A DNA stretch of 64,000 bases from CAIKMD01 sp963729935 (GCA_963729935.1 CAVSPW010000011.1:78213-142212), one strand, 5' to 3'; shown: positions 18,391 to 28,187, counted from the first letter of the stretch. Made by a program: numbers and translations. Notes: generated by a model not told the origin, from the letters alone.

Positions 18391-19704
18391 TTGCGTCTGT
18401 CTCGCTATTTTCTGCCGCTTCTGAAGGAAAATCCGAGCGAAGCGCAGATCGTCTCGCACCGTCTGATGCTGCGTGCCGGCATGGTCCGGCAGTCCGCCGC
18501 CGGCATCTATTCATGGCTGCCGCTGGGTTTTCGCGTCCTCAAGAAAGTCGAGCAGATCGTGCGCGAGGAGCAGGACGCATCAGGCGCCCAAGAGCTTCTG
18601 ATGCCGACTCTCCAGCCGGCTGAACTCTGGCGCGAGAGCGGACGATACGAGGATTACGGAAAAGAGATGCTGCGCATCCGCGACCGGCACGAGCGCGACA
18701 TGCTCTATGGGCCGACCAACGAGGAGCTCATCACCGATATCTTCCGCGGCTCGATCAAATCCTATCGCGATCTGCCGAAGATCCTCTATCACATCCAATG
18801 GAAATTCCGCGACGAGGTGCGACCGCGCTTCGGGGTGATGCGCGGGCGCGAGTTTCTGATGAAGGACGCCTATTCCTTCGACATCGATAAGCCGGCGGCG
18901 GTTGCTTCCTATTTCAGGATGTTCGCGGCCTATATGAGGACCTTCAAGCGAATGGGACTCACGCCGATTCCCGTTCGCGCGGATACCGGTCCGATCGGCG
19001 GTGATCTCAGCCACGAATTCCACGTCCAGGCCGATACCGGCGAGAGCGAATTGTTCTTCGACAGCGACGTCGTGAAGCTCGACGAGGCCAGTATCGATCC
19101 CACATCATCCACGGTGCAGGACTATATCGCTGGCTGGTATGCCACAACCGACGAGAAGCATGACAAGGCCGAATTCGAGGCACGCGTTCCCGAAGCGCGC
19201 CGCTGCCAGGCCCGTGGCATCGAGGTCGGCCAAGTTTTCTATTTCGGCACGAAATACTCGAAACCTATGAATGCCGCGGTCGCGGGGCCCGACGGCGCGC
19301 CGGTGACGGTGGAGATGGGCTCCTACGGGATCGGAGTGTCGCGTCTCGTCGGTGCGATCATCGAGGCAAATCACGATGCCAATGGCATCATCTGGCCCGA
19401 AGCGGTCGCACCCTTCAAGGTGGGGCTCATCAATCTGCGCGTGGCGGACGCGAAATGCGTCGCCGCCTGCGACGATCTCTATGGGAGGCTTCAAGCAGCC
19501 GGGGTCGACGTCCTCTATGACGATCGCGATGAATTGGCCGGCGCCAAATTCGCGGCCATGGATCTGATCGGACTCCCTTACCAGCTCGTTGTCGGGCCGC
19601 GCGGCTTGGCCAACAATCTCGTCGAGGTGAAGACCCGCAAGGGCGGCGAGCGCCGGGAGATGGCGGCCGACGCCGCTCTCGCGCTTCTGGCGGCGCAACC
19701 ATGA
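18391..19704 (+). CDS. proS: Prolyl-tRNA synthetase, short alphaproteobacterial form
   Basis: A class II synthetase charging tRNA-Pro. Recognisable segments are EAQIVSHRLMLRAGMVRQSA, GPTNEELITDIFRG (motif 2 region), and MGSYGIGVSRLVGAIIEA (motif 3). The C-terminal anticodon-binding domain includes VLYDDRDELAGAKFAAMDLIG. The 437-residue length shows that the editing insertion of the long bacterial form is absent, as usual in alphaproteobacteria. The start is a TTG at 18391 (LRLSRYFLPLLKENP aligns with family N-termini); the upstream frame back to 18286 is not conserved in character. The stop overlaps the lolC/E start (ATGA). Confidence 0.94.
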   Translation: MRLSRYFLPLLKENPSEAQIVSHRLMLRAGMVRQSAAGIYSWLPLGFRVLKKVEQIVREEQDASGAQELLMPTLQPAELWRESGRYEDYGKEMLRIRDRHERDMLYGPTNEELITDIFRGSIKSYRDLPKILYHIQWKFRDEVRPRFGVMRGREFLMKDAYSFDIDKPAAVASYFRMFAAYMRTFKRMGLTPIPVRADTGPIGGDLSHEFHVQADTGESELFFDSDVVKLDEASIDPTSSTVQDYIAGWYATTDEKHDKAEFEARVPEARRCQARGIEVGQVFYFGTKYSKPMNAAVAGPDGAPVTVEMGSYGIGVSRLVGAIIEANHDANGIIWPEAVAPFKVGLINLRVADAKCVAACDDLYGRLQAAGVDVLYDDRDELAGAKFAAMDLIGLPYQLVVGPRGLANNLVEVKTRKGGERREMAADAALALLAAQP

Positions 19705-20945
19705 TTTTCGGCGTGGTCGAGCGCATGGTGGCTTTCCGCTATCTTCGGGCGCGCCGCCAAGAAGGCTTCATCTCGGTGATTGCCGTGTTCTCGCTCTTGG
19801 GCATCGCGCTGGGCGTTGCCACCTTGATCGTGACCATGGCCGTGATGAACGGATTTCGTGGCGAGCTTCTGGGGCGGATCCTCGGTTTCAACGGCCACAT
19901 CAACGTCTATGCGGCGCAAGGCTCGCTCACCGACTACGATGCCGAAGCCGCGCTGGTGCGGCGTCTTCCCGGCATCGTCTCGGTCCGGCCGATCGTCGAG
20001 GGCCAAGTCATGGCGAGTGCCGGCTCGCAAGCTTCTGGCGCGCTGGTGCGCGGCATGAGCGAGAAAGACCTGGCGGGCCAGTCTTTGATCGCAAGCCATC
20101 TATCCCCCGACGCCCTGGCAGGATTTAAAGACAACAACGTGCTGATCGGCAGCCGACTGGCCTTGCGCCTGGGTATCCGGCCGGGCGGCAGTATCACACT
20201 CATCTCGCCCCAAGGCACGGCCACGGTTTTCGGCACCGTGCCGCGGATCAAGACCTATCACGTCGCCGGCACCTTCGAGGTCGGCATGTATGAGTTCGAC
20301 AATTCCGTCGTCTTCATGCCGATGGAAGCGGCGCAAACCTTCTTCAACCTCGACAAGGCCGTCTCGAGCCTCGAGGTGATGGTTGCCGACCCGGACGACG
20401 TACGCGCCTTTGACCGCGAGATCTATGACGCGCTCGGCGGCAAGGCGCGCATCTTCGACTGGCAGCAAAGCAATTTGAGCTTCTTCAATGCCGTCGAGGT
20501 CGAGCGAAACGTCATGTTCCTCATCCTGACCTTGATCATCCTGGTCGCGGCCTTCAATATCGTCTCGAGCATGATCATGCTGGTGAAGGACAAGGGTCGC
20601 GACATTGCGATTCTGCGTACGATGGGCGCTACCCGCGGCATGATCATGCGGATTTTCATCCTGGCCGGCGCCAGCGTCGGCATCGTCGGCACGCTGGCCG
20701 GCTTCGTTCTGGGGGTCGAGTTCGCGGAGCATATCGAGGCCATCCGTCGCTTTATTCAATCGATCATCGGGACCGATCTCTTCTCCGCCGAGATCTATTT
20801 CCTCACGCAGATTCCGGCGCGCGTGGATCCCTACGAGGTCGGCACCGTCCTCGCCATGGCCTTTGGGCTGTCTTTGCTTGCGACCATCTATCCTTCCTGG
20901 CGGGCGGCGCGGCTCGATCCGGTCGAAGCGCTCCGGTATGAGTGA
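19701..20945 (+). CDS. lolC: Lipoprotein-releasing ABC transporter permease (LolC/LolE type)
   Basis: It is the membrane subunit that extracts outer-membrane lipoproteins from the inner membrane and hands them to LolA. The N-terminal helix follows the typical VAFRYLRARRQEGFISVIAV segment, then a large periplasmic domain. The FtsX/MacB-like C-terminal helices include MFLILTLIILVAAFNIVSSM and a DKGRDIAILRTMGATR loop that contacts the ATPase. 414 residues, four transmembrane segments. It overlaps proS and is followed by lolD. Only one permease gene is present, so it probably works as a homodimer (LolF-like), as in most alphaproteobacteria. Confidence 0.92.
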   Translation: MIFGVVERMVAFRYLRARRQEGFISVIAVFSLLGIALGVATLIVTMAVMNGFRGELLGRILGFNGHINVYAAQGSLTDYDAEAALVRRLPGIVSVRPIVEGQVMASAGSQASGALVRGMSEKDLAGQSLIASHLSPDALAGFKDNNVLIGSRLALRLGIRPGGSITLISPQGTATVFGTVPRIKTYHVAGTFEVGMYEFDNSVVFMPMEAAQTFFNLDKAVSSLEVMVADPDDVRAFDREIYDALGGKARIFDWQQSNLSFFNAVEVERNVMFLILTLIILVAAFNIVSSMIMLVKDKGRDIAILRTMGATRGMIMRIFILAGASVGIVGTLAGFVLGVEFAEHIEAIRRFIQSIIGTDLFSAEIYFLTQIPARVDPYEVGTVLAMAFGLSLLATIYPSWRAARLDPVEALRYE

Positions 20946-20951
20946 GACGAT

Positions 20952-21638
20952 ATGAGCGAGGCGGCGCCGACGCTTGAGCTGCGCCGGGTGACGCGGACCT
21001 ATCAGCAAGGCGGGACGCCGCTTCCGGTCCTGCGCGGCCTCTCGCTCAAGATCGCGGCGGGCGAGATCGTGGCGCTGGTCGGTCCCTCGGGCGCCGGGAA
21101 ATCGACCTTGCTCCATCTCGCGGGGCTCTTGGAACGGCCCGATGGCGGTACCGTCCTGTTGAACGGGACGGATTGCAGCCGGATGAACGATCTGCAACGG
21201 ACTGAGGCGCGGCGCTCCTCGATTGGTTTCGTCTATCAGTTCCATTATCTGCTGCCCGAATTCTCGGCTCTAGAGAATATCGCCCTGCCGCAAATGATCG
21301 CCGGAACATCGCGCCGCGCCGCGCGGGCGCGGGCGATGGAGCTTCTGGGCTTGGTCGGCTTGCAGCCCCGCGCCGAGCACCGGCCGGCGCGTCTCTCGGG
21401 CGGCGAGCAGCAGCGCGTCGCCATCTTGCGCGCGCTCGCCAATAAGCCGCGGCTTCTGCTGGGCGACGAGCCGACCGGAAATCTCGATCACCACACTGCC
21501 GACGAAGTGACCGCCGTCCTGATCGATCTGGTGCGGCGCACGGGGCTTGCCGCGCTCATCGCAACCCATAATCTTGCCCTCGCGGGCCGGATGGACCGGG
21601 TGCTGTCGCTTGAGGATGGGCTGGTGGCCGAAGTTTAA
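20952..21638 (+). CDS. lolD: Lipoprotein-releasing ABC transporter ATP-binding protein
   Basis: The ATPase that powers lipoprotein release. Walker A is GPSGAGKST, the signature is LSGGEQQRVAILRALA, and Walker B is LLLGDEPTGNLD, with the family LDHHTADEV extension. FVYQFHYLLPEFSALENI is characteristic of LolD. 228 residues. It begins six bases after the permease gene, with which it forms an operon. Confidence 0.94.
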   Translation: MSEAAPTLELRRVTRTYQQGGTPLPVLRGLSLKIAAGEIVALVGPSGAGKSTLLHLAGLLERPDGGTVLLNGTDCSRMNDLQRTEARRSSIGFVYQFHYLLPEFSALENIALPQMIAGTSRRAARARAMELLGLVGLQPRAEHRPARLSGGEQQRVAILRALANKPRLLLGDEPTGNLDHHTADEVTAVLIDLVRRTGLAALIATHNLALAGRMDRVLSLEDGLVAEV

Positions 21639-21737
21639 CGGCGCAACAATATTGCCGCAAAATGGCCTTGAAAAACTCGGGGCTGCGCCGGCCGCCCGCG
21701 TCCTACAATCAAGATCAGTGTTCTTCGGGAGACGAAG

Positions 21738-21959
21738 ATGACGGGACGCTCCCTGTGGTCTGCCCTCATGCTGGCTTGGCTGAGCGCGACAAGCGCGCCC
21801 AGCCTGCCAGAAGGGCCATTGCCTTTCGACGTCTTGCTCAGCGGACAAGAGAGCGGCGGGGAATCAACGATCCTTGCCGATGCCGACGGGATGGACGGCC
21901 CCATCGCGACGGCGACGCCGGGCGAATCATCGAAATCCGCGGTCAAATCCTCGCGATAG
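21738..21959 (+). CDS. Small putative exported protein
   Basis: 73 residues, starting with a plausible signal peptide (SLWSALMLAWLSATSAPS) and then an acidic, Ser/Gly-rich region with no domain I recognise. A GGGAGACGAAG run just before the ATG could be the ribosome binding site. Downstream of lolD by about 100 bases and convergent with the carboxymuconolactone-decarboxylase-like gene. Only the signal-like start and the RBS support it. Confidence 0.35.
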   Translation: MTGRSLWSALMLAWLSATSAPSLPEGPLPFDVLLSGQESGGESTILADADGMDGPIATATPGESSKSAVKSSR

Positions 21960-21992
21960 ATCGCCCGGAGCTTCGTTGCGCCGCGCGAGCCG

Positions 21993-22538
21993 TCACCCCG
22001 CGAGGCGCGCCGGCGCATCGTCGGGCGGCGTGATGTCGAAGGCATTGGCCGTGCAGGAAACCATCGAGAATTGCCCGATCACGGCGATGAGCGCGACCAA
22101 GTCCGCCTCGTTGAAGGCTTTGGCCGCCGCCTGATAGGTCGCGTCGCTCAGGCCCTTTTCGGCGAGGAGCTCCCGCGCCACCTCATAGGCGAGCCGTTCG
22201 CGCGGATTGGCCAGCTGCGGCGCCTTCCTTGCGTTGATCGCATCGATGGTCGCCTGATCGACGCCCGCGGCCAGCGAGCCGCGCACTTGCACCGCCCACG
22301 GATATTTCGCGCCCCAATGGCGGATCGCGGTCAGGACCGCGATCTGGCGCTCGCGGCCCGTGAGCGCGCTCTCGCGCAAGCAATTGCCCATCTCTTGCGA
22401 CGCGCGCATCAGTCGCGGGTAACGGATATAGGCGTAGTAGGGCCCGCCGACCGGTCCGCCCGCCGCCTTGGCCTCGTCGTAGACGCGACCTTGTTCGGCA
22501 TTCATCTCTTCGCGCTTCAATACTTTGATCCGTGTCAT
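21993..22538 (-). CDS. Carboxymuconolactone decarboxylase family protein
   Basis: A 181-residue helical protein of the AhpD/CMD superfamily. The core LTGRERQIAVLTAIRHWGAKYPWAVQ carries the conserved Glu/His pattern of CMD-type proteins. The CxxC redox pair of peroxidase-type AhpD is absent, so a thiol peroxidase role is unlikely. The start is set at 22538 because GGAGGTCGGG precedes the ATG; the open frame extends upstream but is not coding-like. It stands between lolD and dnaE on the opposite strand. Substrate unknown. Confidence 0.8.
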   Translation of the reverse strand: MTRIKVLKREEMNAEQGRVYDEAKAAGGPVGGPYYAYIRYPRLMRASQEMGNCLRESALTGRERQIAVLTAIRHWGAKYPWAVQVRGSLAAGVDQATIDAINARKAPQLANPRERLAYEVARELLAEKGLSDATYQAAAKAFNEADLVALIAVIGQFSMVSCTANAFDITPPDDAPARLAG

Positions 22539-22673
22539 CCCGACCTCCCTCGATTGGCGTTTGCGGCTTGTTCCACGCGTCGAGTGTAGCCGATGCCGGG
22601 GCCCGTTGCTCGGGGCGAAGCGGGGGCATAAATTCCGCTTGCGCCGAGGCGATGCTCTGCCAAGCTGATCGCA

Positions 22674-25600
22674 ATGGCCTTCGCCGATTTTATCCACCTC
22701 CGCGTTCACTCCGCCTATTCGCTCGCCGCAGGCGCGATCAAGCTCAAGGAGCTTGTCTCGCTGGCGAAGAAAAACGCCATGCCCGCCGTGGCGATGACCG
22801 ATTCGGGCAATCTTTTCGGCGCGCTCGAATTCGCGATCGCGGCCGCGGAGTCGGGGGTTCAGCCGATCATCGGCTGCGTGCTGGGGCTGCGACGTGCCGA
22901 TGCCGAAAATGGCCGACTCGGCGCGCGGATCGGCCCCGCCTTGCCGCCCGATCAGATCCTGCTGCTGGTGCAGAGCGAGGAGGGCTATCGCAATCTTTTG
23001 AAGCTCGTCAGCAAGTCGTTTCTCGAAACTTCGGGCGGCGAAGTGGCGCAAATCGACCTCGCCGCGCTCGATGGCCACACGTCAGGCTTGTTGCTTCTGA
23101 GCGGCGGGCCGGCGGGGCCGGTGGGTCGGCTCCTTGGCGAGGGTCAAGAGCCGGCCGCCGAGGCGATGGTGGAGCAGCTCAAGGCGCTGTTTCCGGGCCG
23201 GCTCTATATCGAATTGCTGCGCCATGGAACGCCGGAAGAAGACCGAATCGAGGGCGGACTCATTGATCTTGCCGACAGACATGCATTGCCGCTGGTTGCG
23301 ACCAACGATGCCCATTTTGCCGATCCGAGCTATTTCGAGGCGCATGACGTATTGCTTTGCATCGCCGACGGCGTGGTCCAGAGCGAGCCGAACCGGCGCC
23401 ATCTGACCCGAGAGCATTATTTCAAATCGTCCGCGGAAATGCGTCAGCTCTTCGCCGATATTCCCGAGGCCTGCGACAACACGCTGGTGATCGCGCAGCG
23501 TTGCGGCTTTATGCCGGAGCCGCGCCAGCCCATCCTGCCCCCGTTCCCGAGCGCGAGCGGGCGCAAGGAAGAGGACGAACTGCGTGCCGCCGCGGCGGCC
23601 GGGCTTGAGCGCCGCCTCGAGGCGCAGGTTTATCGCGCGGAAATGACCGAGCCGGAGCGCGTCGCGGCCGCGCGGCCCTATCGCGAGCGATTGGCGTTCG
23701 AGCTCGGCACCATCATCAAGATGGGTTTCGCCGGCTATTTCCTGATCGTCGCCGAGTTCATCCAATGGTCAAAGGCGCAGGGCATTCCCGTGGGGCCGGG
23801 CCGCGGCTCGGGCGCAGGCTCGGTCGCCGCCTGGGCCTTGACCATCACCGATCTCGATCCCCTGCGCTTCGGCCTGCTGTTCGAGCGTTTCCTCAATCCC
23901 GAGCGCGTCTCGATGCCCGATTTCGACATCGATTTCTGCCAGGACCGTCGCGACGAGGTTATTCGCCACGTCCAGGAGAAATACGGAAAGGATCGCGTCG
24001 CGCAGATCATCACCTTCGGCAAATTGCAGGCGCGCGCCGTGTTGCGCGATGTCGGCCGCGTCTTGGCCATGCCCTATAGCCAGGTCGACCGCATCTGCAA
24101 GCTGGTGCCCAATAATCCGGCCAATCCCGTCACCTTGAAACAGGCGATCGATGGCGAGCCGGCGCTGCAACAGATGCGCGACGAGGACGAGTCCGTGGCG
24201 CGGCTCATCGCCATCGCGATGAAGCTCGAAGGTCTCTATCGCCACGCCTCGACCCATGCGGCGGGTGTCGTCATCGGCGATCGCGCCTTGGAAGAGCTCG
24301 TTCCGCTCTATCGCGATCCCCGATCGGACATGCCGGTCACGCAATTCAGCATGAAATATGTCGAGCTGGCGGGGCTGGTGAAGTTCGATTTTCTGGGCCT
24401 GAAGACGCTGACGGTGCTCGCGAATGCGTGCGAGATCTTGGGCGCGCGCGGCATCGCGCTCGATCTTACGGCCTTGCCGCTCGACGATGCAGCGAGCTAC
24501 GCGCTCATGGCGCGCGGCGATACGGTCGGCATCTTCCAACTCGAAGGCTCGGGCATGCGCGACATGCTGAAAAAGCTGGGCCCCGACCGGTTCGAGGACA
24601 TCATCGCGGTGGTGGCGCTCTACCGCCCCGGTCCGATGGAGAACATTCCGCGTTATATCGAAGTGAAGCATGGGCGCGAAAAGCCCGATTACCTGCATCC
24701 GTCATTGAAGCCGATCCTCGAAGAGACTCACGGCATCATCATCTACCAAGAGCAGGTGATGGAAATCGCCAAGGTCTTGTCCGGTTATTCGCTCGGCAGC
24801 GCCGATCTCTTGCGCCGCGCGATGGGCAAGAAGATCAAGGCCGAGATGGATGCGCAGCGCAGGCAATTCGTCGATGGCGCCATCGCACGCGGGGTCGCCC
24901 CCGATCTTGCCGAACATATCTTCGATTTGGTGGCGAAATTCGCCGGCTACGGCTTCAACAAGTCGCATGCGGCCGCCTATGCGCTGGTCGCTTACCAAAC
25001 GGCCTATCTGAAAGCGAATCATCCGGTCGAATTTCTCGCCGCTTCGATGAGCCTCGATATCGGCAATACCGACAAGCTCAATCTATTTCGTCAGGAATGC
25101 GTGCGGCTGGGCATCAAAGTCCTGCCGCCCGACATCAACCGCTCGAATGTCGGCTTTTGCGTCGAGCAGACCGCGGACGGAGCTGCGATCCGCTATGCCT
25201 TGGCCGCGGTCAAGGGCGTCGGCGCCGCCGCGATGCAGCAAATCATCGGCGAACGCGAATCGAACGGAGCCTTCAAAGACCTCTTCGACTTCGCACGGCG
25301 TCTCGACGTCAAGAGTTTCAACCGCCGGCAGTTCGAGAGCCTCGTTCGCGCCGGCGCATTCGATGGGCTCAACCGCAATCGTGCGCAGACCTTCGCTGCA
25401 ATCGATCTCTTGTTGCGCCACGCGAGTGCCGCGGCCGACGAACGCCAGAGCCACCAGGAAAATCTCTTTGGCCAAGGCGAGGCGGCGCGGCAGGGCGCCA
25501 TCCTGGCGCCGGTCGCGGACTGGCCCTCGGTCGAGCGTCTTCAGCAGGAATTCGCGGCGATCGGCTTTTACCTCTCGAGCCACCCGCTCGATGCCTATGG

Positions 25601-26150
25601 CAAGAGCCTGCAACGTGTCGGCGTCGTACGTTTCGGCGAATTGTCCGAGCGGCTGGCCGCTGGGGGTTCGACGCGCTATCGGCTGGCGGGTATCGTCATC
25701 GGCAAGAAGGAGCGGAGTTCGGCCGAGGGGCGGCGCTTTGCCTTTGTCCAGATGTCGGATGTGAGCGGCGTGTTCGAAGTGACCCTCTTCTCCGAAGTAT
25801 TGGCGCAAAGCCGCCAAATGCTCGAGAGTGGGCAACCACTGCTGGTCACGGCCGATATCCGTGCCGAAGGAGACTCCCTCCGTGTCACGGGACAGAAGAT
25901 CGAGCCCTTGGACCGGATTGTCGCCGAGGCGGCGGCGGGCATGAAGGTTGTCCTCGCCGAAACCGGGGCGCTCGAACCCCTCAAGAGCCTGATGCGCGGC
26001 GAGGCCGGCGGGCGCGGCCGGGTGAGCGTTGTCGTTCCGCTGGTGGCGCAAGAGGTCGAGATCGCGCTACCCGGCGGTTTCAGAATCAGCCCGCGGGTCA
26101 TCGCCTCGGCCCAAGCACTTCCCGGCATTCTTGCGGCACAAGAAATCTAA
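22674..26150 (+). CDS. dnaE: DNA polymerase III subunit alpha (replicative)
   Basis: The main chromosomal replicase polymerase. It starts with a PHP domain (IHLRVHSAYSLAAGAIKLKE), then the palm with PDFDIDFCQDRR, which holds the catalytic aspartates, and GPGRGSGAGSVAAWALTITD. The fingers follow, and a C-terminal OB fold (YRLAGIVIGKKERSSAEGRR) is visible. 1158 residues is standard DnaE1. Alphaproteobacteria carry this and a second, mutagenic DnaE2, which is also in this window. It is transcribed alone, divergently from the CMD-like gene. Confidence 0.97.
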   Translation: MAFADFIHLRVHSAYSLAAGAIKLKELVSLAKKNAMPAVAMTDSGNLFGALEFAIAAAESGVQPIIGCVLGLRRADAENGRLGARIGPALPPDQILLLVQSEEGYRNLLKLVSKSFLETSGGEVAQIDLAALDGHTSGLLLLSGGPAGPVGRLLGEGQEPAAEAMVEQLKALFPGRLYIELLRHGTPEEDRIEGGLIDLADRHALPLVATNDAHFADPSYFEAHDVLLCIADGVVQSEPNRRHLTREHYFKSSAEMRQLFADIPEACDNTLVIAQRCGFMPEPRQPILPPFPSASGRKEEDELRAAAAAGLERRLEAQVYRAEMTEPERVAAARPYRERLAFELGTIIKMGFAGYFLIVAEFIQWSKAQGIPVGPGRGSGAGSVAAWALTITDLDPLRFGLLFERFLNPERVSMPDFDIDFCQDRRDEVIRHVQEKYGKDRVAQIITFGKLQARAVLRDVGRVLAMPYSQVDRICKLVPNNPANPVTLKQAIDGEPALQQMRDEDESVARLIAIAMKLEGLYRHASTHAAGVVIGDRALEELVPLYRDPRSDMPVTQFSMKYVELAGLVKFDFLGLKTLTVLANACEILGARGIALDLTALPLDDAASYALMARGDTVGIFQLEGSGMRDMLKKLGPDRFEDIIAVVALYRPGPMENIPRYIEVKHGREKPDYLHPSLKPILEETHGIIIYQEQVMEIAKVLSGYSLGSADLLRRAMGKKIKAEMDAQRRQFVDGAIARGVAPDLAEHIFDLVAKFAGYGFNKSHAAAYALVAYQTAYLKANHPVEFLAASMSLDIGNTDKLNLFRQECVRLGIKVLPPDINRSNVGFCVEQTADGAAIRYALAAVKGVGAAAMQQIIGERESNGAFKDLFDFARRLDVKSFNRRQFESLVRAGAFDGLNRNRAQTFAAIDLLLRHASAAADERQSHQENLFGQGEAARQGAILAPVADWPSVERLQQEFAAIGFYLSSHPLDAYGKSLQRVGVVRFGELSERLAAGGSTRYRLAGIVIGKKERSSAEGRRFAFVQMSDVSGVFEVTLFSEVLAQSRQMLESGQPLLVTADIRAEGDSLRVTGQKIEPLDRIVAEAAAGMKVVLAETGALEPLKSLMRGEAGGRGRVSVVVPLVAQEVEIALPGGFRISPRVIASAQALPGILAAQEI

Positions 26151-26309
26151 TCGCCGCGGCCAGGACGGCGCATTGATCCGTTAACCATATGTTTCGATTG
26201 CGTTAATAATCGATTTTCGATATTTGCAGATCGACGAAACTTTGTCGCAAATTGAAGAGGTTTCGAAGCGGGCGTCGCGGTCGTGTCCAGCTTCAGGGAA
26301 GGAAAGAAA

Positions 26310-26609
26310 ATGATGGGACGCAACAGCGAAGCGCCGCGCGCTGGCTGGACGCTTGAAGCCGATCTCGATCCTAGCGATGAACAATTGCGACGCCGGCGCT
26401 GGCGGATTCTGCGTGTCGCGCTGCCGCGGGGGCAGAGTCTAGAACCCGTCCCGGCGCGAATTGCAACCCCGGAACAGTTCATCGGCTGGTTGATCGGCCG
26501 CCTCAGCGCGCAGTCGCTCATGAATTACTTCGAAGACCTCGAGGAAATCGCCAAACAGACCTGCGATCTAGAAATGCTCCGGCTGGCGCGAAAATACCTG
26601 CGGCGGTAG
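26310..26609 (+). CDS. Hypothetical small protein after dnaE
   Basis: About 99 residues, rich in Arg and Leu and probably helical, with an Arg-rich stretch DEQLRRRRWRILRVALPRG and a C-terminal helix (FEDLEEIAKQTCDLEMLRL). There is no signal peptide or membrane segment. The ATG at 26310 (MMGRNSEAP) is chosen because GGAAGGA lies just upstream; a GTG at 26283 is possible. I recognise no family. It lies between dnaE and hspQ, with an AT-rich leader of about 160 bases that could hold a promoter. Confidence 0.6.
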   Translation: MMGRNSEAPRAGWTLEADLDPSDEQLRRRRWRILRVALPRGQSLEPVPARIATPEQFIGWLIGRLSAQSLMNYFEDLEEIAKQTCDLEMLRLARKYLRR

Positions 26610-26643
26610 GGGCCGGCTCCGGCTCGCCCGATCCGGCAGCGGC

Positions 26644-26672
26644 CTTGAGGCGACCCCGGATTTTTCTTATAT
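26644..26672 (+). promoter_or_regulatory. Candidate RpoH (sigma-32) promoter of hspQ
   Basis: CTTG at 26644 and CTTATAT at 26666 are separated by 18 bases. This fits the alphaproteobacterial heat-shock pattern CTTG-N17/18-CYTATNT. It stands 57 bases before the hspQ start, a gene known to be heat-induced in enterobacteria. The match is by eye. Confidence 0.55.
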
Positions 26673-26729
26673 AGCGGCGTGGCTGGGAGAGAGTGCCGAG
26701 GATCGCAACGCGGGTCAGGAGGGTCGGTC

Positions 26730-27074
26730 GTGAATAGGCCGCGGGTATTCCGCAGTGGTAAGTTTGCGGTCGGGGAAATCGTTCGGCACCGGCTTTATCC
26801 ATTTCGCGGCGTCATTTTTGATGTCGATCCGGTCTTCAACAATACCGACGAATGGTACCAGTCAATTCCGGCCGAACGGCGCCCGTCGAAGGATCAGCCC
26901 TTTTATCATCTGCTGGCGCAGAACGAGAGCGGTGGGCCCTATGAGGCCTATGTCTCCGAGCAGAACCTCGTTCCCGACGCGGAGAATGGACCGATTACCC
27001 ATCCGACGATCGATGTGATGTTCGAGCGCTTCAGCGGCGACCGATACGTTCTGCGCGCAAGCCGCCGCCAATAA
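26730..27074 (+). CDS. hspQ: Heat shock protein HspQ (YccV/hemimethylated-DNA-binding family)
   Basis: 114 residues with the family core KFAVGEIVRHRLYPFRGVIF, DEWYQSIP, RPSKDQPFYHLLAQN and YVSEQNLVPD. In E. coli HspQ is a small heat-shock protein that acts as a specificity factor for Lon protease and binds hemimethylated DNA in some reports. A GTG start at 26730 is preceded by AGGAGGG at 26717-26723; an upstream frame start at 26679 has no such support. A heat-shock-type promoter lies upstream. Convergent with the glycosyltransferase gene, five bases away. Confidence 0.9.
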   Translation: MNRPRVFRSGKFAVGEIVRHRLYPFRGVIFDVDPVFNNTDEWYQSIPAERRPSKDQPFYHLLAQNESGGPYEAYVSEQNLVPDAENGPITHPTIDVMFERFSGDRYVLRASRRQ

Positions 27075-27079
27075 ACTCG

Positions 27080-28187
27080 TCACCGGCCCTTCCAGGTGAA
27101 GATCGCCGAGACCGCGTAATTCCATACCGAGCCGACGATGATCCCGGCGATGCCGGCGATCCACCATACCTCGCGCTCGGCAAAGAGATATGACGCGATA
27201 CCGATATTGGCCACCGCGCCGAGACTGCAGACCAAATAAAAGGACACGAGGCCGCGGAGGATGCGCCAGCCTTTGAGCCGGCGATCCGCGTAAGTGAAGA
27301 AATTATTCAGGAAAAAGTTTCCGGTCATCGCGGAAATCGCGGCAATGGTCTGCGACACCGTGAAGGTGAAGCCCAGCAGCTGCAGACAGGCCCAGAGTAT
27401 GCTCATATGGATGACGACGCCGACGCCGCCGATGAACGCGAAGAGCGCAAAGCGCACCGGCACGATGTGGCCGATGAGCTTGTCGGCAAGGAGCATGGCG
27501 AATTCCCAGACGACCAGCGCATCGAGCTTGCTTTCGCCGTGCTGGCGTGGGCGGAACTCGTAAGGGAGCTCCTTGACCCGCGGCGTCGTCCGGGCCGACG
27601 CCATCACGTCGAGCAGAATTTTGAATCCCTGTGCGGAAAGCTGGCGTAACGCGTCCTCGAACACCGCGCGGCGCATCATGAAAAAACCGCTCATCGGATC
27701 GGCGATCTCGACCTTCGTGACGACGCGCGACAGCCAAGTCGCGATGGCGCTGGCGCGCTGGCGGCCGGCGTCCCAATCGCCGACACCGCCGCCCGCGACA
27801 TAACGGCTGCCGACGACAAGATCGACGGGCTCGCTCCGCAGCGCGCCGAGCATCCGCGGCAACAGAACTCTCGTCGTGCTGCAAATCGGCGTCGATGACG
27901 GCGACGAAAGGCGATGACGAGGCCAGGATTCCCTCGATGCAGGCGCTCGAAAGGCCGCGCCGGCCGACGCGCTGCAGGCAGCGTATTCTGGGGTCCGTCC
28001 GCGCCAGGGCGCGGACCGCTTCGGCCGTGCCGTCGGGAGAATTGTCGTCGACGAAGATCGCCTCCCACGCGATTCCGGCAAGGACGGAGGAGAACCGTTC
28101 GACGAGCGGGAGAATATTTTCACGCTCGTTGAAGGTCGGTACCACAACCGTCAGATCGGGCACACTCAAGGTAATCCCTTCCACCAC
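27080..28187 (-). pseudogene. GT2 glycosyltransferase fused to GtrA domain, interrupted by a frameshift
   Basis: The N-terminal frame reads LTVVVPTFNERENILPLVER, VDDNSPDGTAEAVRAL and AVIDADLQHDE, a dolichol-phosphate-mannose-synthase-like GT2 domain. Another frame continues with VLLPRMLGALRSEPVDLVVG, DPMSGFFMMRRAVF and a C-terminal four-helix GtrA-like membrane domain. The switch occurs near 27863-27875: the whole span is 1108 bases, one more than a multiple of three. Removing one base restores a 368-residue protein. This protein would put a sugar on undecaprenyl phosphate and flip it. It could be a sequence error or a decayed gene; I mark it broken on sequence alone. Confidence 0.85.
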
